Origin: an uncultured Saccharophagus sp.
Lineage (GTDB): Bacteria; Pseudomonadota; Gammaproteobacteria; Pseudomonadales; Cellvibrionaceae
Direction of reading: 5' to 3'
Length of the DNA: 59,584 nucleotides
NCBI GenBank assembly: GCA_937920545.1
Contig: CAKZUG010000010.1
Span: 1 to 59,584, forward strand
This document shows positions 16,967 to 24,999 of this stretch, piece by piece. Within the stretch, counting starts at the first letter, position 1. The number at the start of each line of letters is the position of its first letter. The position numbers and the translations under genes were made by a program. Under the pieces are notes generated by a model that ran no database searches, was not told the origin of the DNA, and was given only the letters and a program-made list of their open reading frames with translations.

Positions 16967-18265
16967 TTAAAGATTTTGACCTGAACATTTTTTTGTTTCG
17001 GTATTATAGTTACCGCAATTGATTTTCTTATCTTGCCAGTTCGAAATAATTTTGGCGCTTTCTGGTAAGAAGTCGGTCCATGCATCGCCTGGTACTTCGC
17101 CGTCTGTTTCCCATACTACTTCTAACTGACCGTCGGCTTGGATCTCGCCAATTAATACCGGTTTTGTAAAGTGGTGGTTAGGTAATACTTCGGCAATACC
17201 GCCTGTTAAGTTAGGTACTTTAATACCGTACATGGCTTCACGCACTGTATCAACATCGGTTGTTTTGGCTTTTTCTACGGCTTTAACCCAAGCGTTAAAA
17301 CCAATATATGTGGCTTCCATTGGGTCATTTGTTACGCGTTTTTTATCGCCAATAAATGTATGCCAGCCTTTAATAAACTCGGCGTTTGCATCCGATTCTA
17401 CGCTCATAAAGTAGTTCCAAGCAGCAAGGTGACCCACTAATGGTTTTGTATCAAAACCAGAAAGCTCTTCTTCACCTACCGAGAAAGCAACCACAGGAAT
17501 GTCTTGTGCAGATACACCAGCGTTAGCTAGCTCTTTGTAAAATGGCACGTTTGCATCGCCATTTACAGTAGATACAACCGCTGTCTTTTTGCCTGCTGAG
17601 CCAAACTTTTTAATTTCAGCAACACGTGTTTGCCAATCAGAGTGACCAAACGGTGTGTAGTTAATAGAGATATCGGCTTTAGCAACGCCTTTACTTAACA
17701 AGTACTGCTCTAAAATTTTGTTGGTTGTACGTGGGTAAACGTAATCGGTACCTTCTAATACCCAACGTTTAACCGAGCCGCCATCTTCGCTCATTAAATA
17801 ATCCACCGCAGGAATCGCTTGCTGGTTGGGCGCTGCGCCTGTGTAAAATACGTTTTTAGATGACTCTTCACCTTCGTACTGTACAGGGTAAAAAAGTAAA
17901 CCGTTTAGCTCTTCAACAACAGGTAATACTGATTTACGCGATACCGATGTCCAGCAACCAAAAATCACATCCACTTTTTCTTTGGCTAAAAGCTCACGTG
18001 TTTTTTCAGCAAATAACGGCCAGTTAGATGCAGGGTCAACCACAACAGCTTCTAATTTTTTGCCTAACAAACCGCCTTTTTTATTTTGCTCTTCAATCAT
18101 CATTAAAACAGTATCTTTTAATGTGGTTTCACTGATGGCCATGGTGCCAGTCAGTGAATGTAGTACACCGACTTTAATCGTCTCGGCGGCTTGCGTAGCG
18201 TATGCACTAAACGCAAGAACAGTTGCACCAAGCGCCATGCCTGATTTTTTAATAAATTTTTTCAT
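16967..18265 (-). CDS. urtA: Urea ABC transporter substrate-binding protein UrtA
   Basis: 432 residues from ATG 18265 (GGAG 7 bases upstream). A Sec signal peptide ends at ATQAA, followed by a type I periplasmic binding fold (IKVGVLHSLTGTMAISETTLKD). It has family-specific stretches FGCWTSVSRKSVLPVVEE and LFYPVQYEGEESS. It captures urea, or short amides, in the periplasm for UrtBCDE. First gene of the operon. The 245-bp leader upstream shows no NtrC or sigma-54 site that I could identify, though nitrogen control is usual for this family. Confidence 0.96.
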   Translation of the reverse strand: MKKFIKKSGMALGATVLAFSAYATQAAETIKVGVLHSLTGTMAISETTLKDTVLMMIEEQNKKGGLLGKKLEAVVVDPASNWPLFAEKTRELLAKEKVDVIFGCWTSVSRKSVLPVVEELNGLLFYPVQYEGEESSKNVFYTGAAPNQQAIPAVDYLMSEDGGSVKRWVLEGTDYVYPRTTNKILEQYLLSKGVAKADISINYTPFGHSDWQTRVAEIKKFGSAGKKTAVVSTVNGDANVPFYKELANAGVSAQDIPVVAFSVGEEELSGFDTKPLVGHLAAWNYFMSVESDANAEFIKGWHTFIGDKKRVTNDPMEATYIGFNAWVKAVEKAKTTDVDTVREAMYGIKVPNLTGGIAEVLPNHHFTKPVLIGEIQADGQLEVVWETDGEVPGDAWTDFLPESAKIISNWQDKKINCGNYNTETKKCSGQNL

Positions 18266-18510
18266 GTTTGACTCCAAAAATAATTTTTATATGTAACTGG
18301 CATAGCTCTATGCATTTTTAAAGCCAATAGCGATATACGTATAAAAAATTCTATTTTAGAAGCTAAAAACACGGAAATTTAAGGGTGTAAGAGGGGTGAG
18401 TGTTATTATTACCGTGGGCGTGCAGGCACTTTTAACGCTTTGCCCAAAAGAGAAAAGCACAAAAGAAAGGCATAAACTCTTCAAGGAATCATTTACGCAC
18501 TATTAGGGTG

Positions 18511-20457
18511 CTAATTCTTTTTTAAGGTAAAGAAAAGCATCTCATACGTTAAAGGAAAGGTCGATTTAGGCGTCTTAAAAGTATTATATGCGTGCAACAT
18601 TGCACTAAAATGGGATTTACCCATTAAACCTTGCGTTTGTTGGCTGCTCATATTGTGTGCACCTACACGTTTTAAATCTAGCAATAACGCCTTTACACTG
18701 GGGTACTCGACACTATGCGCACGGCTTTGTGCATACTCTATAGTAAAGCCTGCTTGTTTTGCGTGCGTTGCAACAATGGCTTGGCTGTGAAAATCGTTCA
18801 CGTGTTGCGTTGCTTTACCCTGTGCGTTATCGGCTTGCTGCCATGCGGTTTTTAGCTCGTATAAACTTTTAGGGCCTAACGTGGTAAAGCTAAATTGGCC
18901 GCCCGGCTTTAAGCTTTGGTAAGCCCCATTAAATAGTGCGCTTAAGTTGTCGCACCATTGCATGCTCATATTTGAAATAAAATAATCGATGCTATTAGCT
19001 TTAAACGGCAAGTGCTCTATGTCGGCACAGAGAAATACGGGTGCGTGGGTACTGGGATTTAAATCAAGGTTGGAAATCGGGTTTAAAGTAGGATTGAAAG
19101 TGGTATTCGTGCTGCCACTGCCCTGCGCAAGCTGCTTACGCGCTTGCTCTAACATGCCCATTGAAATATCTAATGCGATTAATTGGCTGGGGGCTGTTTG
19201 TTCGCTCAAGGCTGCTTGTTGGCTCAAGGCTGTTTGGCTCAAGGCCGCTTTACACGCGTTCGCATCAATACGGCGTTGTAATATATCGCTACAAAAACCC
19301 GTGCCGCAGCCTAGGTCAACCCCTATACCCGTTAGCTCGCCTTCTTGCTCACACGCTTGCTTACACGCTTGCTTACATAAGGCCTGTGCCATATCTTTTT
19401 GAAAAAAAGCGGCTTGGTGATAGTGCGTGGCTGCCTGCCCAAACGAGCGCGCCAATTGTGTTTTATCTATGTGGTTCACACCTAACACACGATGTAAAAA
19501 CCCTGTTATATGCTGCGCGACTAAAGAAGGGTTAGAGATATGCGGGGCGTGGCTGGCCTCTTGTAAAATAACGGTTTGGTGATGCATTGCTTCATCAAAA
19601 TAACCCGCAATAGCACAAGGCACCAGCGCATCATGCTGCCCCAATATATGTAGCATGGGCAACGTTGACTGCGCCAAGTAGGGTGTGTGATGAATACGCG
19701 ACAACCATAATAAGGCGTGCAGCCATGCGTCATGTTGCTTGTTAGTAACGGCATCAGATAAATCTGTAAAATCAGGCGCGCACGCCATAAGAGTGGCTTT
19801 TACTGCGCGCGCGTTGGCATCGCCTTGTGTTTGTGTGCGGTAAAAGCGCTTGAGTAATGCCTGTGGAGTATGCGTAAACGCATCAACAAAGGCGGTGTAT
19901 TGCGCGTCGTCCATGGCGTGCTCATAGGGCATAGTGTTAAGCGTATTTTTTTGATTAAGATTTGTTTGTCTGCTTGCTGTTTGTACATTATCTGCGCACG
20001 CAGATTCTGGAGTTTGCACAAATTGCGTATTTGCCGCCACGCTAATCGCACCACAGACTGTTTTGTTATTTTGCTCGGCATACTTGGCAATAATAGGCAG
20101 CAGCATGCCACCTAGCGACCACCCCACTAACACGCTAATAGCGGGCAAAAACGCTGTAATATGGGCACTTACACGGTAGTGATCTTGCTCAAGTAAGGTG
20201 TTGTTACCAAACCCTGGTAAATCAATTAACACTGCATTACAGCGGGTAAGTGACGCCACCAACGGCAAAAAGCAGCGGTGGTCTGCTCCCCAACCGTGCA
20301 CCATCACTAAGGTGGGCAAACCGTTTTGTAATTGGGTATGTAGCGTTTGATGGCTATGTTCTTCACGTTGGCCATTAAGATAGACCGCTGCCACATACTG
20401 CTGAATAAGCACATGTTGCGCAGGCATACTATTAGCTGGAATATTTTTTATCTGCAT
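18511..20457 (-). CDS. bioHC: Biotin biosynthesis bifunctional protein BioHC
   Basis: 648 residues fusing two pathway enzymes. Residues ~1-325 are the BioH-type carboxylesterase: VHGWGADH, nucleophile GWSLGG (Ser114), Asp275 in GQHDALVP and His303 in SHAPHIS. Residues ~330-648 are the BioC methyltransferase (DKTQLARSFGQAATHY, SAM motif GVDLGCGTG at 379-387, SNMSMQWC). BioC methylates malonyl-ACP so that fatty-acid synthase can extend it; BioH removes the methyl ester from pimeloyl-ACP. Such fusions are known from Saccharophagus and Teredinibacter. A Gln/Leu/Ser-rich, low-complexity stretch lies within the methyltransferase part (about 400-455). Located downstream of bioB and bioF but separated from them by a small membrane-protein gene. 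Confidence 0.95.
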   Translation of the reverse strand: MQIKNIPANSMPAQHVLIQQYVAAVYLNGQREEHSHQTLHTQLQNGLPTLVMVHGWGADHRCFLPLVASLTRCNAVLIDLPGFGNNTLLEQDHYRVSAHITAFLPAISVLVGWSLGGMLLPIIAKYAEQNNKTVCGAISVAANTQFVQTPESACADNVQTASRQTNLNQKNTLNTMPYEHAMDDAQYTAFVDAFTHTPQALLKRFYRTQTQGDANARAVKATLMACAPDFTDLSDAVTNKQHDAWLHALLWLSRIHHTPYLAQSTLPMLHILGQHDALVPCAIAGYFDEAMHHQTVILQEASHAPHISNPSLVAQHITGFLHRVLGVNHIDKTQLARSFGQAATHYHQAAFFQKDMAQALCKQACKQACEQEGELTGIGVDLGCGTGFCSDILQRRIDANACKAALSQTALSQQAALSEQTAPSQLIALDISMGMLEQARKQLAQGSGSTNTTFNPTLNPISNLDLNPSTHAPVFLCADIEHLPFKANSIDYFISNMSMQWCDNLSALFNGAYQSLKPGGQFSFTTLGPKSLYELKTAWQQADNAQGKATQHVNDFHSQAIVATHAKQAGFTIEYAQSRAHSVEYPSVKALLLDLKRVGAHNMSSQQTQGLMGKSHFSAMLHAYNTFKTPKSTFPLTYEMLFFTLKKN

Positions 20458-20460
20458 GCT

Positions 20461-20559
20461 TTATACACCATTTGATGCTTGCTGATTTTGTGGCTGTTGT
20501 TGCGACTTTAGCTGTGGCTTTAGCTGCGACTGGTTTTGCAAGGGTTTTGAATGCGTCAT
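20461..20559 (-). CDS. Possible Gln-rich leader peptide upstream of bioHC (doubtful)
   Basis: A 32-residue frame from ATG 20559, rich in Gln, Ser and Lys, ending five bases before the bioHC start so that translation could be coupled. It has no good ribosome binding site, and the composition could be chance or a frameshifted former N-terminus. Confidence 0.15.
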   Translation of the reverse strand: MTHSKPLQNQSQLKPQLKSQQQPQNQQASNGV

Positions 20560-20645
20560 GGCGGTCTTATGTTTTGGGCTATAACTAGCGGGTCATCGTG
20601 ATTAAGGTAAATAAAGCTATACATAAAAAATGTAAAAGTTAACGG

Positions 20646-20969
20646 CTATGCGGTCAATCGCCCACGCCGATCTACCCATATTTTAACAATAAGCCCAGTA
20701 AATATGGATATAAACAAAGTGGCAATAAAGGCAAAGGCCGTTATTGTTGCCAACACCACCAGCTTATTTAATTCTTCACCCGAAACGGGATGAAGCGTTA
20801 AATAAACAGGGCCAACACCATAAACAAGCACCGGCACAGGTAAAGTAAATATTAAGCAGTTAATCCATACTGCGCGCCAATACTTACCTAAAAATTTAAG
20901 ATGCAACACCGCCGCCATCGCTATCATTGCGGCAGCTAAAAATAGGGGGATGAATGATATGATATTCAT
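20646..20969 (-). CDS. Small membrane protein, function unknown
   Basis: A 107-residue protein with three hydrophobic helices (about 5-22, 35-52, 70-95) and a basic C-terminal tail (VDRRGRLTA). AAGG lies 7 bases before the ATG, which supports a real gene. It sits between bioF and bioHC, an unusual place for an unrelated gene in a biotin cluster, but nothing in the sequence links it to biotin. I do not recognise the family. Confidence 0.65.
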   Translation of the reverse strand: MNIISFIPLFLAAAMIAMAAVLHLKFLGKYWRAVWINCLIFTLPVPVLVYGVGPVYLTLHPVSGEELNKLVVLATITAFAFIATLFISIFTGLIVKIWVDRRGRLTA

Positions 20970-21153
20970 TGTTTGCCTTGTAAAAATAACCGTTTAAATG
21001 ATATCGACAACACTTAGCGGTGTACGAATGATGAGTTGATGCACTGATGGCTAGACCCTGCTTATAACGCAGCGGCGCATGTCTGCGATCTGTTTCAGCG
21101 ATCTATTTCAGTGACCATTTACAGTCACTTTTAACCGTGACTCTTTTTAGCCA

Positions 21154-22329
21154 CTAACTCTGGCTATTTAGCCCAGCCACCAATGCCGCAATAAGTGCAT
21201 TAACCTGCTCAAACGAATGAGCTGCGCTTAAGGTAATACGTAATCTTGAGGTGCCAACAGGCACCGTGGGTGGCCTAATCGCGCCAACCCAAAACCCTGC
21301 TTTGTGCAAATACGCGGCCAGCGCCATGGTGCGCTTTTCATCGCCGACTATTAAAGGTTGTATCGCAGTCGATGACGGCAGCAATGTAATATTACTTTTT
21401 GCGCACTGCGCTTTAAAGAGTGTAATAAGCGCATGCAAGTGCGATTGGCGCTGCGGCTCTTCGCTAAATAGCGCCATATTTGCATGGCTGGCTGCGGCCA
21501 CGCTGGGCGGTAACGCCGTGGTATAAATATAACTGCGCGACAACTGAATAAGCGTGTCGATTAACGCCTGAGAGCCTGCAATAAAGGCACCAAAGCTGCC
21601 TGCGGCTTTGCCCAAAGTGCCCATTAAAATGGGGGCGTCTTGTTGGCTTATATTGTACTCACTCAGTACGCCAGCGCCCTGCTTACCTAGCACGCCAAAC
21701 CCGTGGGCGTCATCTACCATCAACCAAGCATTGTAGCGTTGGCATAATTGGGTTAGCGCCGGTAAATTGGCCACGTTGCCATCCATACTGAATACGCCAT
21801 CGACCACCACCAGCTTTTTTTGCGCCTGAGATGCGCATAACTTTGCCTCTAGATGCGCCATATCGTTATGCTTATAGCGGGTAAACGTGGCGCGGCTTAA
21901 CTGCGCGGCATCAATCAGCGAGGCATGGTTAAGCTTATCTTGAAAAATTTCATCATGTTTGGTGAGCAGCGCATTGATCACCCCCATGTTAGCCATGTAA
22001 CCCGTCGAAAATAACAAGGCGGCTTCACGGCCCGTTATGCTCGCAATACGCTCTTCGCAGGCATGGTGATAATGACTGTGCCCACACACCAAGTGCGATG
22101 CACCGCTGCCTGTACCCAACTCATCTAATGCAGATTTTGCAGCCATCACACTATTAGGGTGCTGCTTTAAACCCAAGTAATCATTAGAGCAGAAATTAAT
22201 CAGTGGCTGAGTAACACCCTCAAGGTACGTGAGTACGCCCTCTTCTTTACGCACGGTATAACGCGCGCGATAACGGTTTTGGGCTTTTTTCTCACTAAGG
22301 GTACGATCAAGAAAGGCTTCAAATGACAT
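21154..22329 (-). CDS. bioF: 8-amino-7-oxononanoate synthase
   Basis: A 391-residue PLP enzyme of the alpha-oxoamine synthase family. It condenses pimeloyl-ACP with L-alanine to give 8-amino-7-oxononanoate. Visible features: FCSNDYLGL, GTGSGASHLVCGHSHYHH, VVDGVFSMDGN, MVDDAHGFGVLG and the PLP lysine in GTLGKAAGS (Lys241). Normal length. It lies 61 bp after bioB in the same direction, so co-transcription from the BirA-controlled promoter is likely. Confidence 0.96.
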   Translation of the reverse strand: MSFEAFLDRTLSEKKAQNRYRARYTVRKEEGVLTYLEGVTQPLINFCSNDYLGLKQHPNSVMAAKSALDELGTGSGASHLVCGHSHYHHACEERIASITGREAALLFSTGYMANMGVINALLTKHDEIFQDKLNHASLIDAAQLSRATFTRYKHNDMAHLEAKLCASQAQKKLVVVDGVFSMDGNVANLPALTQLCQRYNAWLMVDDAHGFGVLGKQGAGVLSEYNISQQDAPILMGTLGKAAGSFGAFIAGSQALIDTLIQLSRSYIYTTALPPSVAAASHANMALFSEEPQRQSHLHALITLFKAQCAKSNITLLPSSTAIQPLIVGDEKRTMALAAYLHKAGFWVGAIRPPTVPVGTSRLRITLSAAHSFEQVNALIAALVAGLNSQS

Positions 22330-22390
22330 AAGAGCACACGCGCAGGCGGGAGCCTGCGACGGATCAGATTAAATAAACGTTAGCGTAAAA

Positions 22391-23452
22391 TTACGATTGC
22401 ACGGCATCGTAAAAAACATGGGCATTGGCCTGTGCATCTAGCTGCTTGGCAATGGCCGCTGCTTGCTCTTGCTCAGTATGCTGCTCTTCGCGCGATTCAG
22501 GGTTAACACCTAAACGCTTAAACAGCTGCATATCTTTATTGGCTTCGGGGTTGGCGGTGGTTAATAATTTTTCACCGTAAAAAATAGAGTTCGCGCCTGC
22601 TAAAAAGGCCAGAGACTGGGTTTGATCGTTCATATCTTCGCGGCCCGCCGATAAACGCACGTGCGATTTAGGCATCAAAATACGGGCAACGGCAATAGTA
22701 CGAATAAAATCAAACGGGTCGAGCTCGGCTTGATCAGACAACGGCGTACCTTCAACACGCACAAGCATATTAATAGGCACCGATTCTGGATGGTGCGTCA
22801 TGTTCGCGAGCTGCATAAGTAAACCTACGCGGTCAGACTCTTGCTCACCCATACCCACAATGCCGCCACTGCACACTTTCATGCCGGCAATACGCACATT
22901 ATTAAGCGTTTCTAGGCGGTCTTGATACGTACGTGTGGTAATAATTTCACCATAAAACTCAGGCGAGGTATCGAGGTTATGGTTGTAGTAATCGAGGCCC
23001 GCGTCGGCCAGGGTTTTGGCTTGGTCTTCATCGACCATGCCTAATGTCATGCAGGTTTCTAGGCCCAGCTCTTTCACGCCTTGCACCATCGAGGTGACAT
23101 ACGGCATGTCTTTTTTCTTAGGGGAGCGCCATGCTGCACCCATACAAAAGCGCGTTGCGCCGGATGCCTTTGCAGCTTTGGCCTCTTCTAATACTTGCTC
23201 GACGGCCATGAGTTTTTCGCGCTCAAGGCCAGTATCGTAGCGGGCGCTTTGCGGGCAGTAGGCACAATCTTCTGGACAGGCACCGGTCTTAATCGAGCAC
23301 AAGGTACTGACTTGCACTTCGTTAGGGTTGAAGTGCTCACGGTGAACGGTTTGAGCCTTAAATATTAAGTCACTAAATGGCAGTGCAAATAATTGTTCGA
23401 CTTCTTTGCGCGCCCAATCGCTGCGTACTTCTTGACTTAATGACTGACTCAT
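22391..23452 (-). CDS. bioB: Biotin synthase
   Basis: 353 residues from ATG 23452 (AGAGGG upstream); a longer frame to 23512 would overlap the promoter. A radical-SAM enzyme that inserts sulfur into dethiobiotin. The [4Fe-4S] motif CxxxCxxC is at Cys59, Cys63 and Cys66 ([13 protein letters not shown]). Further family stretches are [13 protein letters not shown] and GRE(D)MN. First gene of the biotin cluster, divergent from comF with a BirA-like operator between them. Confidence 0.97.
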   Translation of the reverse strand: MSQSLSQEVRSDWARKEVEQLFALPFSDLIFKAQTVHREHFNPNEVQVSTLCSIKTGACPEDCAYCPQSARYDTGLEREKLMAVEQVLEEAKAAKASGATRFCMGAAWRSPKKKDMPYVTSMVQGVKELGLETCMTLGMVDEDQAKTLADAGLDYYNHNLDTSPEFYGEIITTRTYQDRLETLNNVRIAGMKVCSGGIVGMGEQESDRVGLLMQLANMTHHPESVPINMLVRVEGTPLSDQAELDPFDFIRTIAVARILMPKSHVRLSAGREDMNDQTQSLAFLAGANSIFYGEKLLTTANPEANKDMQLFKRLGVNPESREEQHTEQEQAAAIAKQLDAQANAHVFYDAVQS

Positions 23453-23508
23453 AAAACCCTCTGTGTGATGCGTGCTAGTATTTAAAGATACATTCAATAA
23501 AAGCAGCC

Positions 23509-23563
23509 ACAATAGTAATGTTACGCGCCACTGTCAACTGAAATGCTCGTACAAGGTTTACAA
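23509..23563 (-). promoter_or_regulatory. bioB promoter overlapped by a BirA-type operator
   Basis: On the minus strand a -35 box TTGACA (23532-23537) is followed after 17 bases by TATTGT (23509-23514). Overlapping and upstream lies an imperfect palindrome: GGTTTACAA at 23555-23563 is a perfect half of the BirA consensus TTGTAAACC-N15-GGTTTACAA, and CTGTCAACT (23531-23539) is a 6/9 partner at exactly 15 bases. This is the layout expected for repression by the biotin repressor BirA. The bases also lie in the likely comF promoter. Confidence 0.75.
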
Positions 23564-23567
23564 CGTT

Positions 23568-24557
23568 ATGCCGTACACCTTTTTAGATAAGCACAGCATG
23601 CTTAAACGTATGTATAGCTTTGCTTTACGGCTTGTTAACGTTGCATTGCCAAAGTGTTGCACCTTATGCCATCAAACGATTAAAAACCACAACCACCAAA
23701 CAAATATTTGGTTATGTAAACAATGCCAGCCTTACTTAGATACTCTTAGGTTAAATCATGCATGTGAACAATGCGCCATCCCGTTAGAGGAAGCGAACAC
23801 CCCCATCAAAACCGCACGTGGTAACAATCAGAGTATATATAGCGAAAACAAGAAGGACAAAAGTAAGGACGGTGAAAATAAGAACAACAAAAGTATGAAC
23901 GGTGCTAATAAACACAGCGACAGTCAGCATGCAGCACTATGCGCTAGCTGCTTAAAGTTCCCGCCTACCTACGATGCTATAAAATGTCTTTACCTTTACG
24001 GCTACCCGCTCGATAGCATTATTAATAGCTGCAAAGAAAAAAATCAACCAGCTATTGCCCAGCACTTAGGGCATGAACTTGCCAACGCTTTTTTCAAACA
24101 CACCATATTAACTAGCAATACGCTCATTACCAGCGTGCCCATCCACCCCACTAAATGGCTAAGCCGACAATACAACCCCGCCCATATTATGGCGTTATCT
24201 GTGATAAAAAGCATGATAAACAACGTGAAGAAAAGTAGCGTCAAAAATGCCATAAACAGCACGCAGGAAAAAATAGCCCCTTTAACTAAAGATATCATGC
24301 GCTGTTATCAACCCAACTTATTAATTAAAAATAAAATCACGCACACACAAAAAGGGTTAAGCCGAAAAGCACGGCTTAAAAACCTAGAACATAGCATGAG
24401 CATTAACAGACAAAAAAACATTAAAGATAAACACATTATTGTTATTGACGATGTGGTTACCACAACAGCCACAGCACACATTATCAGTAGCCTACTCAAA
24501 AATAATGGCGCAAAAACTGTTATATTTTATGCGGTAGCACGTACACCCAAAAGCTAG
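23568..24557 (+). CDS. comF: ComF family protein (phosphoribosyltransferase-like)
   Basis: About 329 residues from ATG 23568; upstream frames would run through the bioB operator, and later ATGs at 23598 or 23610 are possible. An N-terminal zinc-ribbon-like Cys region (CCTLCHQ, CKQCQ, CEQC, CASC) precedes a PRTase fold with the signature VIDDVVTTTAT near the C-terminus. ComF/GntX proteins are tied to DNA uptake and use. Between CEQC and CASC there is a Lys/Asn/Ser/Gly-rich insert of about 45 residues. Divergence from bioB is common in gammaproteobacteria. The stop codon TAG coincides with the insertion site of the following MITE. Confidence 0.85.
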   Translation: MPYTFLDKHSMLKRMYSFALRLVNVALPKCCTLCHQTIKNHNHQTNIWLCKQCQPYLDTLRLNHACEQCAIPLEEANTPIKTARGNNQSIYSENKKDKSKDGENKNNKSMNGANKHSDSQHAALCASCLKFPPTYDAIKCLYLYGYPLDSIINSCKEKNQPAIAQHLGHELANAFFKHTILTSNTLITSVPIHPTKWLSRQYNPAHIMALSVIKSMINNVKKSSVKNAINSTQEKIAPLTKDIMRCYQPNLLIKNKITHTQKGLSRKARLKNLEHSMSINRQKNIKDKHIIVIDDVVTTTATAHIISSLLKNNGAKTVIFYAVARTPKS

Positions 24558-24689
24558 GGAGCCTCTGATTAACCTCGTAGCGTCTCTGCGTTGACTTCGC
24601 TCAAAGGGCAACCAGCCCGCCCTCTCAGCCGCCTAAACAGCAAAACGTTCTAAAAGTCAGAGATGCCACAAGGTTAACCAGAAGCTCCC
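24557..24689. mobile_element. MITE, family 1, short copy (133 bp)
   Basis: Starts with GGGAGCCTCTGATTAACC and ends with GGTTAACCAGAAGCTCCC (two mismatches in the repeat). It is flanked by TA on both sides within CTAG. Its first 33 bases match the right end of the 265-bp copy, and its right part (inverted) matches that copy's left half, so it is the same element in the opposite orientation with about 130 bp of the interior lost. Confidence 0.85.
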
Positions 24690-24691
24690 TA

Positions 24692-24999
24692 GGTATATTT
24701 AATAAAATCCTCACTATGGCGTACAAATTAACATTTAACATATTCTTTTTTTTCATAAAAAACCACTTTTGTAAACACGTTAAGCAAGCTTTGCCTGTTA
24801 CCTTTCTAATCACTTTTACAAAATAGATAACACGGTAACACTCGCAGTAACATTTCAATAGATGATTGACCTGCAGATCCCGTCATTGTTTAACATCACA
24901 ATAAACACCTGTATTGTGCGCACTGCATATATATGCAATCACAGGAGAGGCCAAAATAATAATAACGGCCTAGTAAAAAATCATTTTAAGGAACTAAAA
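24692..24999. other. Upstream region of the TonB receptor gene
   Basis: 308 bp after the MITE, AT-rich, with no other gene. It ends with the ribosome binding site AAGGAA at 24988-24993. The reading frame remains open upstream to 24862, but that part lacks any signal peptide and I treat it as untranslated leader. Confidence 0.5.

Noticed and set aside
18278-18510. A sigma-54 promoter upstream of urtA
   Set aside because: No TGGCAC-N5-TTGC match could be found; nitrogen control is only expected from the gene family.
24862-24999. An N-terminal extension of the TonB receptor from 24862
   Set aside because: The signal peptide and the AAGGAA site fit ATG 25000; the upstream codons look like untranslated leader.
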